From the IMG/VR virus record IMGVR_UViG_3300048687_000113, positions 45,244-109,243 of that record: a stretch of DNA of 64,000 bases; one strand, 5' to 3'. This document shows, in pieces, positions 31,619-40,729 of the stretch. The first letter of the stretch is position 1. Every line of letters begins with the position of its first letter. The translations under genes were made by a program, and so were the position numbers. The notes beneath the pieces are model-generated. The model saw nothing but the letters and a program-made list of their open reading frames with translations. It ran no database searches and was not told where the DNA came from. This stretch comes from a virus.

Positions 31619-31882
31619 ATGGCTCGCTACGTTGCTGTCAGCATCTACGACTACGACAAGCTGATCAAGGACGGGCCGTTCGAGATCAACGACCCGTCCG
31701 AGCAGATCGTCGAGGAGGGGCAGCGCCTCATGCTGGAGGAAGTGGCCCTGGCCGCCGGCTACCACTACGCCGAGGGCGCCGCCTTCTCCGAGGCCGAGGG
31801 GCATGACCACGGAAAGCACCGTGGGCACGAGAAGCGCGACGGCGACAAGCACGGAAACCGCAAGCGCGACCACGACAAGTAG
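31619..31882 (+). CDS. Small protein with His/Lys/Asp-rich tail
   Basis: An 87-aa protein; ATG at 31619 with CGAGGAG upstream. The first 55 residues look folded (YVAVSIYDYDKLIKDGPFE), and the tail is an extreme run of His, Lys, Asp and Gly (GHDHGKHRGHEKRDGDKHG). The tail could bind metal ions. It sits at the end of the fibre block. No family known. Confidence 0.6.
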   Translation: MARYVAVSIYDYDKLIKDGPFEINDPSEQIVEEGQRLMLEEVALAAGYHYAEGAAFSEAEGHDHGKHRGHEKRDGDKHGNRKRDHDK

Positions 31883-31913
31883 TTCCCGCATCTGCGCGAG
31901 AAGGGAGCGGGCT

Positions 31914-31994
31914 ATGTCCGTGGGGCAGATCGTCGGCCTGGTAGTCGTCGTCCTCCTGGTGATCGTCGTCCTGAAGATCATCGGCACATTCTGA
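31914..31994 (+). CDS. 26-aa single-pass membrane peptide
   Basis: ATG at 31914 with AAGGGAG upstream. The peptide is one transmembrane helix (VGLVVVVLLVIVVLKIIG). Similar tiny hydrophobic proteins occur among phage late genes; a lysis-related or membrane-disturbing role is possible but not shown. Confidence 0.55.
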   Translation: MSVGQIVGLVVVVLLVIVVLKIIGTF

Positions 31995-32007
31995 CCTGCA
32001 CACGAAC

Positions 32008-32029
32008 TGGCAGCCATTAACCGCTGCCA
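32008..32029 (+). promoter_or_regulatory. Hairpin TGGCAGC/GCTGCCA
   Basis: A 7-bp stem with loop CATTAACC, in the gap before the gene at 32086. AGCCATTAAC also occurs directly after terL (20869-20878), so the word may belong to a late promoter or processing site. Confidence 0.35.
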
Positions 32030-32085
32030 AATAGCCGGAAGCATTCTGGTGGGGCGATCCACATACGCCCATACCGGAGAGTTCC

Positions 32086-33036
32086 GTGCCGTTTCTTCTG
32101 AACGAAGACCGGGCCCTGAAGCAGAAGTTCCAGGGCCTGATGGTGCATGACTCGACCTCCGGTATGGGTCGCAAGGTAACCGTCCGCTACAAAAACCCCG
32201 AGTACGAGCTGGCCGACGCTACGTACCCGATGACGCTGATATCCCACACGCGCATTTCGCGTGACCCGGAGCGGGAAAGCCGGGGCTTCGTCAATCTGCA
32301 CTACGCGCCCGAGGGCTACGAGCCCTGGGCGGACATGACGGACCCGAGCCAGTCGCCGTACATGTCACAGATGCCCATTCCGCTGAATGTGGACTACCAG
32401 ATTGACGTCTTCGCACGCAAAGAGCTGCACATCATCGAGCTGACCGGCAGCATGATGCAGTTCGACGTCCTCCCCCAGCGATTCGGCTACCTGCCGATCG
32501 GCGAGGACGGAACTGTGCGGCGTCTCGACCTCCTCGGTGGGCCGGACTACACCGAGACCAAGGACGAGCAGGGAAAGCGCCTCTTCTGTGCCTCCTGGGC
32601 GATCCGGGTTTCGAGTGAGATTTTCCCCGACGAGATCCGCGACCTCACGCCGGTACAGCGCGTCCTTATCGATCTTCTCGACAAGCAGGCGTGGGACGAG
32701 GGCGTAAAACGCCCCTGGGAGCCCCCGCACGAGGTCACCAAGACCCGCCTGTCGATCACTCCCGAGGTGCTGCCGGCCGCAACCGCAGACCAGACCTACC
32801 GGCAGGCGCTGACCAGCACGGGCGGCCACGGCGACATCCGCTGGTCCCTGCCCGAGGGCTCCCGCCTGCCCACCGGCCTCGCGCTCTCCCACAAGGGCGT
32901 CGTCTTCGGCACGCCCACGGCCCCCACGAGTTCGCCGGCCCGGTTCACGGTCTCCGCCCGCGACTCCGACCTCGTCCCGCAGGTCACCTCGGCCCCTTTG
33001 ACGCTCACCGTCTCGCCCGCACCCCCTGGGAGCTGA
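32086..33036 (+). CDS. Neck/tail terminator-like protein with Ig-like C-terminus
   Basis: A 316-aa protein from GTG at 32086. The N-terminal 220 residues (VRYKNPEYELADATYPM; VDYQIDVFARKELHIIELTGSMMQ) resemble proteins encoded just before the sheath in contractile phages. Residues about 225-312 form a putative Ig domain of He_PIG type (GGHGDIRWSLPEGSRLPTGL; GVVFGTPTAP; FTVSARDSD), a display module. The stop overlaps the sheath start. Confidence 0.65.
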   Translation: MPFLLNEDRALKQKFQGLMVHDSTSGMGRKVTVRYKNPEYELADATYPMTLISHTRISRDPERESRGFVNLHYAPEGYEPWADMTDPSQSPYMSQMPIPLNVDYQIDVFARKELHIIELTGSMMQFDVLPQRFGYLPIGEDGTVRRLDLLGGPDYTETKDEQGKRLFCASWAIRVSSEIFPDEIRDLTPVQRVLIDLLDKQAWDEGVKRPWEPPHEVTKTRLSITPEVLPAATADQTYRQALTSTGGHGDIRWSLPEGSRLPTGLALSHKGVVFGTPTAPTSSPARFTVSARDSDLVPQVTSAPLTLTVSPAPPGS

Positions 33037-35036
33037 TGCCGATGACCACACCGACGACTTTCGCCTACAAGCGCCCGGGTGTGTACATCACCGAGAGCTT
33101 GAACCCCCTGCCGCAGCCGGTTTCCCCGCCCGGCCTCGCCATAGCAACCTTCGTCGGCACCCATGACGCCGGCCCCTCCAATCCCGTGAAGGTCACGAGC
33201 TGGGAGCAGTTCGTCAGCCTCTACGGCGGCTTCGGGAACGGCCTCAACTACCTGCCTTTTCAGGTCTATTCCTACTTCGCGAACGGCGGTTCTCAGGCGT
33301 GGATTCTGCGGGCCACTCCCACTGATTCCGTCGCCGCGCGTCTGGTCGTGAAGAACCAGCCGCTGCCGCCGCCGGAGAACATCGTCGCGACACCCGACGG
33401 GGCGGCGCCCAGCGGATCGGGCACCAAGCCCTCCAGCAAGGTCACCAACGTGACGCTCAGCGCTCCCTCGGGGAACGTCACCGCGAATCCGGAGCAGACC
33501 GGCTTCCAGATCGAATGGGACGCTGTCACCCCGGCGGCTTCGGTCGACGCCTACGAGGTCGTCGTCACCCGGCCCGACGAAGGGTCCTTCTCGAAGTCGA
33601 TCTGGGTCGCCCAGCCTGCCGAGGGCAAGCCCACGGCGGCGTTCACGGCCCTGGCGCCGGACACCACGTACTCCGTGCAGATCACGCCGTACAAGGGCGC
33701 CACGGCCGGCGACCCGATGACGGCGGCAGCCACATTCAACACGGCCGCCGGATACACCTCTGTCGATGCCCTCCAGGTCACGGCACGCGGCCGGGGCGCG
33801 TACGGCAACAAGATCTTCATCAGCACCACGCCGAGCTGGACAACGGGCCGCTTCCATCTCTTCGTCAAGTACGGCTCGACCAACCAGTCTTCGCTCGTCG
33901 AGACCTGGCAGGACGTCTCCCTCAACCCCGGTGACCCGCGCTACGTCGTCGGGCTCATCAATTCCTCCACGGGCGGCTCCACCTACATCGCCGTGCAGAA
34001 CCAGCTCCCCCCGACCTCGACGGCGCCGGGCACGGGCCCCACCCCGGACGCCTCCTGGCAGCCGGAGTACCTCGCCGACGCCCCGCTGGAGACCGGCACC
34101 GACGGCGTCCTGGCCGTGAACCTGGCCGAGCAGCTCAGCACGCAGTTCGGCTCCGTCTCGGACGTGCTCCTGATCAATCTGTGCGGCAACACCTCGATGC
34201 CGGACCACATCCCGGCGCAGACCCAGATCAACTCCGTGCTGTCCTGGGTCGAGCAGCGGCGCGGTGCCTTCCTCGTTCTCGACGCTCCGCGCCAGCCGGC
34301 CCCGATCACTTCGGACGTGGCCGCGACCAAGTACACGGAGACGATCGGCGGTTATGCGCCGCAGTCTTCCTACGCGGCGTTTTACGGCCCGTGGATTCAG
34401 GTGGCCGACCCCGCCGGCGCCTCGGTGTCCTCGACGCGGATGCTCCCGCCGGCCGGTGCGGTGATGGGCCAGTACGCGCAGGCGGACGCGGCTGTCGGCC
34501 CCAACCGGAGCCCGGCTGGTGTCGCCTACAGCCTGGTCGGGGCGGTGGGAGTAGAGAACCAGTTCACCCTGGACCAGCTCGACGCGCTCAACCAGCTCGG
34601 CTGCAATGTGATCCGCCCGGTGCCCCAGAGCGGCTTTTGCATCATGGGCGCCCGGACGCTTCGACAGGGAATGCCGGACCGCTACATCGCCATCCGGCGC
34701 ATGCTCACGTACCTGGAAAATCTCCTGGAGAACGCGACCCGGTTTGCCGTTTTCGAGCCCAATGGACCGGCGCTGTGGCAGACCCTCGACGCGCTGGTGA
34801 CGCAGCAGCTCCTCACTCTGACGCAGGCAGACCAGCTTCAGTCGTCGGTTCCCGACCAGGCTTTCTTCGTGGTTTGCGACGAAACGAACAACACCGCGCA
34901 GACCATCGCCAACGGTGAAATCCACATTTCGGTCGGTGTCGCGCTGGCGAGCCCGGCAGAGTTTATCGTCATTGAGATCAGCCAGTATCAGGGCGGCCTC
35001 TCGGCGAGCACTTCGTCGGTCGAGTCCTCCATCTGA
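33036..35036 (+). CDS. Tail sheath protein
   Basis: A 666-aa protein; ATG at 33036. Sheath hallmarks are the N-terminal YKRPGVYITE, ATFVGTHDAGPSNPVKVTSW and FVSLYGGF, and a C-terminal NQLGCNVIRPVP..GARTL and DRYIAIRRMLTYLENLL. An inserted domain at about residues 125-240 is FN3-like (FQIEWDAVTPAASVDAYEVVV; LAPDTTYSVQITPY) and probably sits on the outer surface. The protein contracts to drive the tube into the cell and defines this element as contractile-tailed. Confidence 0.95.
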   Translation: MPMTTPTTFAYKRPGVYITESLNPLPQPVSPPGLAIATFVGTHDAGPSNPVKVTSWEQFVSLYGGFGNGLNYLPFQVYSYFANGGSQAWILRATPTDSVAARLVVKNQPLPPPENIVATPDGAAPSGSGTKPSSKVTNVTLSAPSGNVTANPEQTGFQIEWDAVTPAASVDAYEVVVTRPDEGSFSKSIWVAQPAEGKPTAAFTALAPDTTYSVQITPYKGATAGDPMTAAATFNTAAGYTSVDALQVTARGRGAYGNKIFISTTPSWTTGRFHLFVKYGSTNQSSLVETWQDVSLNPGDPRYVVGLINSSTGGSTYIAVQNQLPPTSTAPGTGPTPDASWQPEYLADAPLETGTDGVLAVNLAEQLSTQFGSVSDVLLINLCGNTSMPDHIPAQTQINSVLSWVEQRRGAFLVLDAPRQPAPITSDVAATKYTETIGGYAPQSSYAAFYGPWIQVADPAGASVSSTRMLPPAGAVMGQYAQADAAVGPNRSPAGVAYSLVGAVGVENQFTLDQLDALNQLGCNVIRPVPQSGFCIMGARTLRQGMPDRYIAIRRMLTYLENLLENATRFAVFEPNGPALWQTLDALVTQQLLTLTQADQLQSSVPDQAFFVVCDETNNTAQTIANGEIHISVGVALASPAEFIVIEISQYQGGLSASTSSVESSI

Positions 35037-35055
35037 CCGACACCAACCAGCTTTA

Positions 35056-35085
35056 CCGCCTCTCATTCCCACTCGTTTTCGGCGG
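35056..35085 (+). promoter_or_regulatory. Late-gene leader hairpin 4
   Basis: CCGCC/GGCGG stem with the 20-nt loop TCTCATTCCCACTCGTTTTC, 28 bases before the tail tube GTG. Confidence 0.65.
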
Positions 35086-35113
35086 CCCTCCGACCGGGAT
35101 TGAGAGGTGACCA

Positions 35114-35698
35114 GTGGGAGCCACGACCACAACGCAGAAGCCTTCGCTCGCACAGCTCCAGACGGACCCCCTGAGGAATTTCAAATTTCAGGTGATGATT
35201 CACCTGGCGAATTCCACGCTGGACTCCAGCAAGCGGTCCAACCAACTGGGCTTCATGTCCGTTTCCGGCCTGTCGATCACCACGGACGTGGTGGTCTACC
35301 GGCAGGGCGGCATGAACACAACAACGCAGAAAATGCCTGGTCAGAGCGATTTTGCCCCCATCACGCTCTCGCGTGGGCTCATCTGTGGCGACTCCGACAT
35401 CTACGCCTGGCTGAAGCAGCTCTTCATGGTCATGCAGGGCACCGGCGGAAATGACGGCTCCTACAATTTCCGCGCCACGATGGACATCTTCCTCCTCGAC
35501 CACCCGGTGACCACGTCGAGTGTCACCTATAAGGCCGGTTGGCGCGTCTACAACTGCTGGCCGACCTCAATTGCATTCGGCGATCTCGACAGTGGCGCGA
35601 ACGGAGTTGAACTCCAGCAGATCACCCTCGCGCACGAAGGTTGGGATTTCAAGATCGCCAGCAAGTACGGGCCGGGCTCCGGCATTTCCCTGCCGTAA
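35114..35698 (+). CDS. Tail tube protein
   Basis: A 194-aa protein from GTG at 35114. It fits the T4 gp19-like tube family: an N-terminal LRNFKFQVMIHLANS, FMSVSGLSITTDVVVYRQGG, a PITLSRGL segment and a C-terminal VELQQITLAHEGWDF. Hexameric rings stack to form the inner tube. It follows the sheath, as usual. Confidence 0.92.
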   Translation: MGATTTTQKPSLAQLQTDPLRNFKFQVMIHLANSTLDSSKRSNQLGFMSVSGLSITTDVVVYRQGGMNTTTQKMPGQSDFAPITLSRGLICGDSDIYAWLKQLFMVMQGTGGNDGSYNFRATMDIFLLDHPVTTSSVTYKAGWRVYNCWPTSIAFGDLDSGANGVELQQITLAHEGWDFKIASKYGPGSGISLP

Positions 35699-35728
35699 TT
35701 CCGACCCCATTCAAAGGACGACACGATC

Positions 35729-36586
35729 ATGACTGAACCCATTGCGCTCCCCGACTTCGACGCCTTCGGCGACCAGGCCATCAAGGGGCTCGACAACCCT
35801 GACCAGGCCACCGCAGCCACCCAGGCCCTCCTCAAGGAGGACCGGAATTCCGGCGAGCCCCAGATCAGCGAGCCCGCCGAAAACTGCCTCACCCTGGAGC
35901 GCGGCATCTGCCGCGAAGGAACCTGGTCCCGCGACGCAGAGGTGAAGGAACTCACCGGGGCCGACGAAGAAGCAATCGCCGCCGCCGGCAGCAACTCGTA
36001 CAAGGTCTTCGAGACCCTGCTGCTGCGCGGCACCGTCTCCGTCGGCAACGAACCCATGACGCGGGCCCTGGCCAGCGAACTCCTCATCGGGGACCGCGAG
36101 TACCTCGTCATGGCCATCCGCCGCGCGACGTTCGGCGACGACCTCGAATTCGTCGAACTCCCCTGCCCCCACTGCAACGAACTCGTCGACCTCACCGTCC
36201 CGCTCGACGCAGTGCCGTTCACCCGCCTCGACGACCCCGAGCAGACCGAGTTCGAGGTCCCCCTGCGGCACGGTGACAGCGCGGTGGTCCGCCTCCCCAC
36301 GGGCGAGGACCAGGCGGCCGTCTTCGCCGTCAGGGACGGCAACACCGCCAAGCAGGACAGCGTCGTCCTCGACCGCTGCGTACTGCGCCTCCGGCACGCC
36401 GACGGGACCGAGACCAAGCGCCCGCCGGCCGCCTCCCTGGCCATGAGCGCCCGCAAGGAAATCCTCGCGTTCCTCACGAAGACCCAGCCGGGCCCCCGCT
36501 ACGCGGACTTCTCCTTCACGCACGACCCGTGCGGAAAGGAGGTCCCGCTGCCCATCTCGCTGGCTGTGCTGTTTCGCGGAATGTGA
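35729..36586 (+). CDS. gp26-like baseplate / tail assembly protein (zero-frame product)
   Basis: A 285-aa protein; ATG at 35729 with AAAGGA upstream. The core LIGDREYLVMAIRRATFG, a PCPHCNE zinc-type motif and VPLRHGDSAVVRLPTG match the T4 gp26-like baseplate family of contractile systems. Near the 3-prime end, TTT-CGC (36572-36577) follows an internal AAGGAGGT (36536-36543). A +1 slip of tRNA-Phe from TTT to TTC would join a 50-residue extension ending at 36728, making a 332-aa product. Zero-frame termination is at TGA-C, a weak stop context. Confidence 0.8.
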   Translation: MTEPIALPDFDAFGDQAIKGLDNPDQATAATQALLKEDRNSGEPQISEPAENCLTLERGICREGTWSRDAEVKELTGADEEAIAAAGSNSYKVFETLLLRGTVSVGNEPMTRALASELLIGDREYLVMAIRRATFGDDLEFVELPCPHCNELVDLTVPLDAVPFTRLDDPEQTEFEVPLRHGDSAVVRLPTGEDQAAVFAVRDGNTAKQDSVVLDRCVLRLRHADGTETKRPPAASLAMSARKEILAFLTKTQPGPRYADFSFTHDPCGKEVPLPISLAVLFRGM

Positions 36587-36728
36587 CTACCGCCGCGCAT
36601 TCAGCGAGATCGAAATCCTCACCCTCGTCCACCCCGCCTGGCAACTGACGGAAATCAAGAGCCTCTCCATCCGTGAACGGCGCCACTGGATCAGCCGAGC
36701 CGCCTGGGAAGTAGAAAGGAGGGCGTAA
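36576..36728 (+). CDS. Short baseplate partner, probable +1 frameshift extension
   Basis: This frame encodes about 50 residues (ECDYRRAFSEIEILTLVHP; WQLTEIKSLSIRERRHWIS) and ends with TAA directly before the tape measure GTG. It contains no ATG, GTG or TTG. The pattern (HPAW, then a basic RERRHWISRA helix) resembles the short DUF6760-like proteins that follow gp26-like genes in contractile injection loci. Because no start is available, it is most likely made as a frameshift fusion with 35729-36586. Confidence 0.65.
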   Translation, partial: AECDYRRAFSEIEILTLVHPAWQLTEIKSLSIRERRHWISRAAWEVERRA

Positions 36729-39629
36729 GTGGCCACCCCACCCCCGCCGCCCAATCCGCCCCCCGCCCCGACGAACCAACTCGGCAACCAGATCGACGCC
36801 TTGACCAGGGCGTTCACCAGTTTCACCAACCGGTTCGCGAGTTCGGCCGGCCTCGGCACGCTGAGCATGGGGGCCTATGGCCCCATGGGCGGACAGACCC
36901 GCCAGGATCACCAGCTCGGCAATCTCCAGCAGCAGTACCTCCAGACGAACCAGGCGCACATCGTCGCCCGCCAGCGCATGGAGGACGACGTCCAGCAGCA
37001 GCAGATCCGCTGGGCACAGCAGCGGCGCACGCAACTGGGCATCATCAACAATCCGAGGTCCACGCTCGCCCAGGAGACCGAGGCCCGCCAGCGCCTCGGA
37101 GAGGGCTCGCAGCTCAACCGGATTCGCACGGACGCCATCGACCGCGACTGGCAACTGCGGGAGAACAACTTCTCCGGGTCGATGGTCCGCATGAACTCCG
37201 ACATGGACCGGCTGCGCCAGCAGTCCGCCCAGACGACCACCATGAACCGGCTCGCGTTCGCCGGCCAGGTCACCGGCTCCGTCGTCGGGGCCGCGAGGAG
37301 CTACTACAGCGGCGACATCGAAGAACAGCTCGGCCAGTTCGAGCGGCGCCTGTCACTCCAGCGTCCCTCGTGGAAGGGCACCTCCGGCGAGCGAGCGCGC
37401 AGCCTCGGCTACGAGATGAAGCGCAACGGCTCGCTGCTCTGGGCCACCTCGAACGAGGACGCCATCGGCGGGCAGACGGACATCCTCAACCAGAACCCCT
37501 ACGACCAGTACACGCGTCAGACCCGCCGGGCCACCGGAGCCGCCTACGTCACCCCCGGCCTGGGCGTTCAGGGCGGCGCGCAGATGCAGCAGGAACTCGG
37601 CACCGGTCAAGCCTTCTACGCGTCCCAAATGTTCGGCCTGGCGCCGACGCGGTTCGGCGGCGGTGAGCAGAATTCCCCGGCCGCGATGGCGCTGTCGCTC
37701 GCGCAGAGGGTGAATGGCGGTGACTTCAAGAACCTGACTGGCTCCGAGCTGCATGCCCAGCTCGCCCAGGGCGGCTCGCTGTCCATGTCGATGGCCAACT
37801 GGGGCAAGGCTGCCGGGGTTTCCGGCCAGTCGCTCGAAGCCATGCGCAACCAGACCGAGCTTCTGCGCGACTTGGTCAACCCGGAGAAGAAGGGCCTGAA
37901 GGGGGTTTCGGAGAAGCGTGCTCTGAAGCTGATCGAAAACGCGGGCCGGCACGACGACACCGGCGAAGAGTCCCGCGAGGAGATTCAGAAGTACTCCGAC
38001 AGCGTCGGCAAGAGCTACCAGGACTCCCAGCGCTTCCTCGCCGGCACCAGCCGCGAGGGGCATCTGCCCGCCAGCGCCAGCTTCCTCGACGCCGCGCGGG
38101 CCAGCGCCGACACCCTCGCCGACATCAAGACGATTCTGCAAAAGGCCCTCGAACCGATGGCCGACGCGATCGGCTCCGTGGCCGGCAGCTCCAAGGGAGG
38201 CGGGTTCTGGGGGTCGTTGGGGTCCGGCCTGAAGTCCGGGTGGAACTGGGGCGACAACCTCGTCTTCGGCGACGCCGGCGAGGGGACCGAACAGGACTCC
38301 CTCGCCAAGAAGGCATGGCGGGGCATCAGCGGGATCTTCGGCGGTGATTCCGGTACGCCGGAGTCCAAGCAGGGCAGCTCGGGGAAGAAGAAGTCGGACT
38401 CGGCCGGCGTCGCGGGCGGCGGCGTCAGCAGCGCCATCGGATTCGCCCGCGCGCAGCTCGGCGACCGCTACGTGCTGGGCGCCACCGGCCCCAACGCCTG
38501 GGACTGCTCAAGCCTCATGCAGGCCGCCTACAAGAAGGCCGGCGTCAACCTGCCGCGAGTCACCTACGACCAGATCAAAAAGGGCGTCGAAGTCCCGATG
38601 GACGAGATCAAGCCTGGCGATCTCGTGTTCTACAAAGACCTCTCCCACGTCGGGATGTACACCGGAAGCGGCAAAGTACTCGAAGCCGCGAATCCCGGGC
38701 GAGGCGTCGTCGAAGGCCCGATGTACTCAAAGTTCAAGAGGGCCCGGCGCGTTCTGGCCGGCGGCATGGAGGCCAAGGCCAGCCTTTCCGGAGAGAACGA
38801 AGATCCGACCTCTTCGCAGTCCGGAGGCGGCGGACTCAAGATATCGGGCGCCTACGGGTCCGTAGAAGAGGTCGACGCGCTTGCCGCAGCATTGTCGGGC
38901 GGCGGCGGTGACCAGGCCGTCAGCCGCACCCCGAGTGCCTCGCAGAACGAAGAGGCCGAGGACGAGGGGAGCAGCGACGCCGGCAAGGATGCCCCGCACA
39001 ACGTGCAGAAGAACGTCGCACTCGGCAAGAAGATGGCCGCCTCCTACGGCTGGACGGGCAGTAACTGGACCGCGCTCTACAAGCTGTGGATGGGCGAGTC
39101 CGGGTGGCGGCACTGGGCCGACAACCCCAACTCCGACGCGTACGGCATCCCGCAGGCGATGTCGAACATCCATAAGGAGACCGCGACTGCCGCCTGGCGC
39201 AACTCCCCCGAGAAGCAGATCGCTTGGGGTCTGAAATACATCAAGGGCCGCTACGGCAGCCCCTCCCGGGCGTGGTCGTTCTGGAACTCCAAGAGTCCCC
39301 ACTGGTATGCCGACGGCGCATGGGAAGTGCCGGGACAGTCCGGTGAAGGCATCGACGCGAAATTGCACGGCGGCGAAATGGTGCTGGAGCGCAATGCCGC
39401 TCACACCGTCCGCCAGGCGCTCCTCAACCAGGGACTGACACCGTCACCGAACCAGGGCTCTGGCGCCTCCGGCGGCTCCACGGGGTCGGTCACGCTCCAG
39501 TTCGGCGCCGGCTCCGTCGTCGTGCAGATGCCGGCCGCCACCGCCGAGGGCGCGAAGTCGGCCGCCAGCTCCTTCGTCAGCTACGTCGCCGCCGACGACC
39601 GCATCAAGTCCCTGATGGGGGGCTGGTAG
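36729..39629 (+). CDS. Tape measure protein with NlpC/P60 and SLT-like domains
   Basis: A 966-aa protein from GTG at 36729. Helical, Gln-rich N-terminal half. An NlpC/P60 peptidase domain spans about residues 565-680, with Cys593 (NAWDCSS) and His640 (SHVGMY). A lytic transglycosylase-like domain spans about residues 760-870, with catalytic-type Glu790 (WMGESGWRHWADNP) and AYGIPQAM. The C-terminus (GIDAKLHGGEMVLERNAAHTV) is typical of tape measures. It fixes tail length and probably opens peptidoglycan when ejected. Confidence 0.92.
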   Translation: MATPPPPPNPPPAPTNQLGNQIDALTRAFTSFTNRFASSAGLGTLSMGAYGPMGGQTRQDHQLGNLQQQYLQTNQAHIVARQRMEDDVQQQQIRWAQQRRTQLGIINNPRSTLAQETEARQRLGEGSQLNRIRTDAIDRDWQLRENNFSGSMVRMNSDMDRLRQQSAQTTTMNRLAFAGQVTGSVVGAARSYYSGDIEEQLGQFERRLSLQRPSWKGTSGERARSLGYEMKRNGSLLWATSNEDAIGGQTDILNQNPYDQYTRQTRRATGAAYVTPGLGVQGGAQMQQELGTGQAFYASQMFGLAPTRFGGGEQNSPAAMALSLAQRVNGGDFKNLTGSELHAQLAQGGSLSMSMANWGKAAGVSGQSLEAMRNQTELLRDLVNPEKKGLKGVSEKRALKLIENAGRHDDTGEESREEIQKYSDSVGKSYQDSQRFLAGTSREGHLPASASFLDAARASADTLADIKTILQKALEPMADAIGSVAGSSKGGGFWGSLGSGLKSGWNWGDNLVFGDAGEGTEQDSLAKKAWRGISGIFGGDSGTPESKQGSSGKKKSDSAGVAGGGVSSAIGFARAQLGDRYVLGATGPNAWDCSSLMQAAYKKAGVNLPRVTYDQIKKGVEVPMDEIKPGDLVFYKDLSHVGMYTGSGKVLEAANPGRGVVEGPMYSKFKRARRVLAGGMEAKASLSGENEDPTSSQSGGGGLKISGAYGSVEEVDALAAALSGGGGDQAVSRTPSASQNEEAEDEGSSDAGKDAPHNVQKNVALGKKMAASYGWTGSNWTALYKLWMGESGWRHWADNPNSDAYGIPQAMSNIHKETATAAWRNSPEKQIAWGLKYIKGRYGSPSRAWSFWNSKSPHWYADGAWEVPGQSGEGIDAKLHGGEMVLERNAAHTVRQALLNQGLTPSPNQGSGASGGSTGSVTLQFGAGSVVVQMPAATAEGAKSAASSFVSYVAADDRIKSLMGGW

Positions 39630-39664
39630 CAGCCATCGCCCCGCACTGTTTCTGAGACTCATGG

Positions 39665-39694
39665 CCAGCCTTCATTTCTGCTCGGTTCCGCTGG
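39665..39694 (+). promoter_or_regulatory. Late-gene leader hairpin 5
   Basis: CCAGC/GCTGG stem with the 20-nt loop CTTCATTTCTGCTCGGTTCC, 18 bases before the ATG at 39713. Confidence 0.65.
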
Positions 39695-39712
39695 CGGAAC
39701 TGGAGGCTTCAC

Positions 39713-40435
39713 ATGGCCGAGAAGAAGTCGGACGGTCCGGTCAATCTGCCAGCCAAGGGGATCTGGGAGAACACGTTCGACCGCCGAATCCAGAACATCC
39801 CTTCTTACCTTCCCGGCGAGCCGGGGACCAGCTTCGGGCTCCAGCGGGGCTACATGGTCTCCGCGTTCCCGAAGGACAGCAAGGCCAAGAAAAACCGGTT
39901 CTACATGCTGAATTTCCTGTACAACCCGTCGCAGGTCAGCGTGAACCACAGTACCGACGCAGCGAATCAGGTCATGCCGGCGTACACGCGCTCCGACTTG
40001 GACAACGGGATGCCGTTGGTAGCGGCGGGCGGCTCGCTGTCCTTCGCGCTGCTTTTCGACCGCACCTACGAGATGTCGGACCCCACCAAGTTCGACACGA
40101 TCGAGGGCACATACGGGGTGATGGCCGATGTGCACGTGCTCTACAACCTCCTCGGCATCACCGCGACGCAGAAGGTCAAGGAAACCGGCAGTGAGGGCGA
40201 CAACACCTACGACGGCAACGTGCTCGGCATTATGCAGATGAGCCCGCTGTGGTGTCGCTTCGGGCAGGCCCGCCACTCTTTCAAGGACAAGCTGCCGGCG
40301 ATCTCCAGAATGGAGTACTTCGGGTACGTCAACAACATCGGGATTACCTATAGCCATTTCACGCAGCGTATGACGCCTGTGCGGTGCGCCGTCGACATCA
40401 GCATGACGCTCATGTCGTCCTACGGATGGGTGTGA
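39713..40435 (+). CDS. CIS-tube-like baseplate protein
   Basis: A 240-aa protein; ATG at 39713. The middle RFYMLNFLYNPSQVSVNHS, followed by GGSLSFALLFDRTYEM, fits the tube-initiation (CIS_tube) domain of contractile injection systems, usually encoded with a LysM partner as here. The C-terminus (ITYSHFTQRMTPVRCAVDI) is also typical. Likely sits at the tube-baseplate junction. Confidence 0.75.
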   Translation: MAEKKSDGPVNLPAKGIWENTFDRRIQNIPSYLPGEPGTSFGLQRGYMVSAFPKDSKAKKNRFYMLNFLYNPSQVSVNHSTDAANQVMPAYTRSDLDNGMPLVAAGGSLSFALLFDRTYEMSDPTKFDTIEGTYGVMADVHVLYNLLGITATQKVKETGSEGDNTYDGNVLGIMQMSPLWCRFGQARHSFKDKLPAISRMEYFGYVNNIGITYSHFTQRMTPVRCAVDISMTLMSSYGWV

Positions 40436-40444
40436 GGAGAGGCA

Positions 40445-40729
40445 ATGGCCATTTCCCGGACGTCGCGATATCAGCGCAACGCGACGGCACTCGTCGCCGA
40501 CCGCAAAGGGCAGCTCCAGCTCGCCGTGATGCAGCGCTCGCCCACCGACCAGTCGCTGCGTGTGTCGGACTACCGGTGGCGCAGCGGCGAGCGTGTCGAC
40601 TCCGTCGCCAGCGAGTACTACGGCAGCGAGACGAGCTGGTGGATGTACGCCGAGGCGAACCCGCAGGTGCTCGACTGGACGAATCCGCCGGCCGGCCTTC
40701 AGATCATGGTGCCCCGTGGCGTGGCGTAA
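40445..40729 (+). CDS. LysM-like baseplate protein
   Basis: A 94-aa protein; ATG at 40445 with GAGGAG upstream. The second half is LysM-like: YRWRSGERVDSVASEYYG, then WWMYAEANPQVLDW and a final GLQIMVPRG. In contractile systems such modules (gp53-like) follow the tube-initiation protein. It overlaps the next gene by 14 bases. Confidence 0.8.
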   Translation: MAISRTSRYQRNATALVADRKGQLQLAVMQRSPTDQSLRVSDYRWRSGERVDSVASEYYGSETSWWMYAEANPQVLDWTNPPAGLQIMVPRGVA

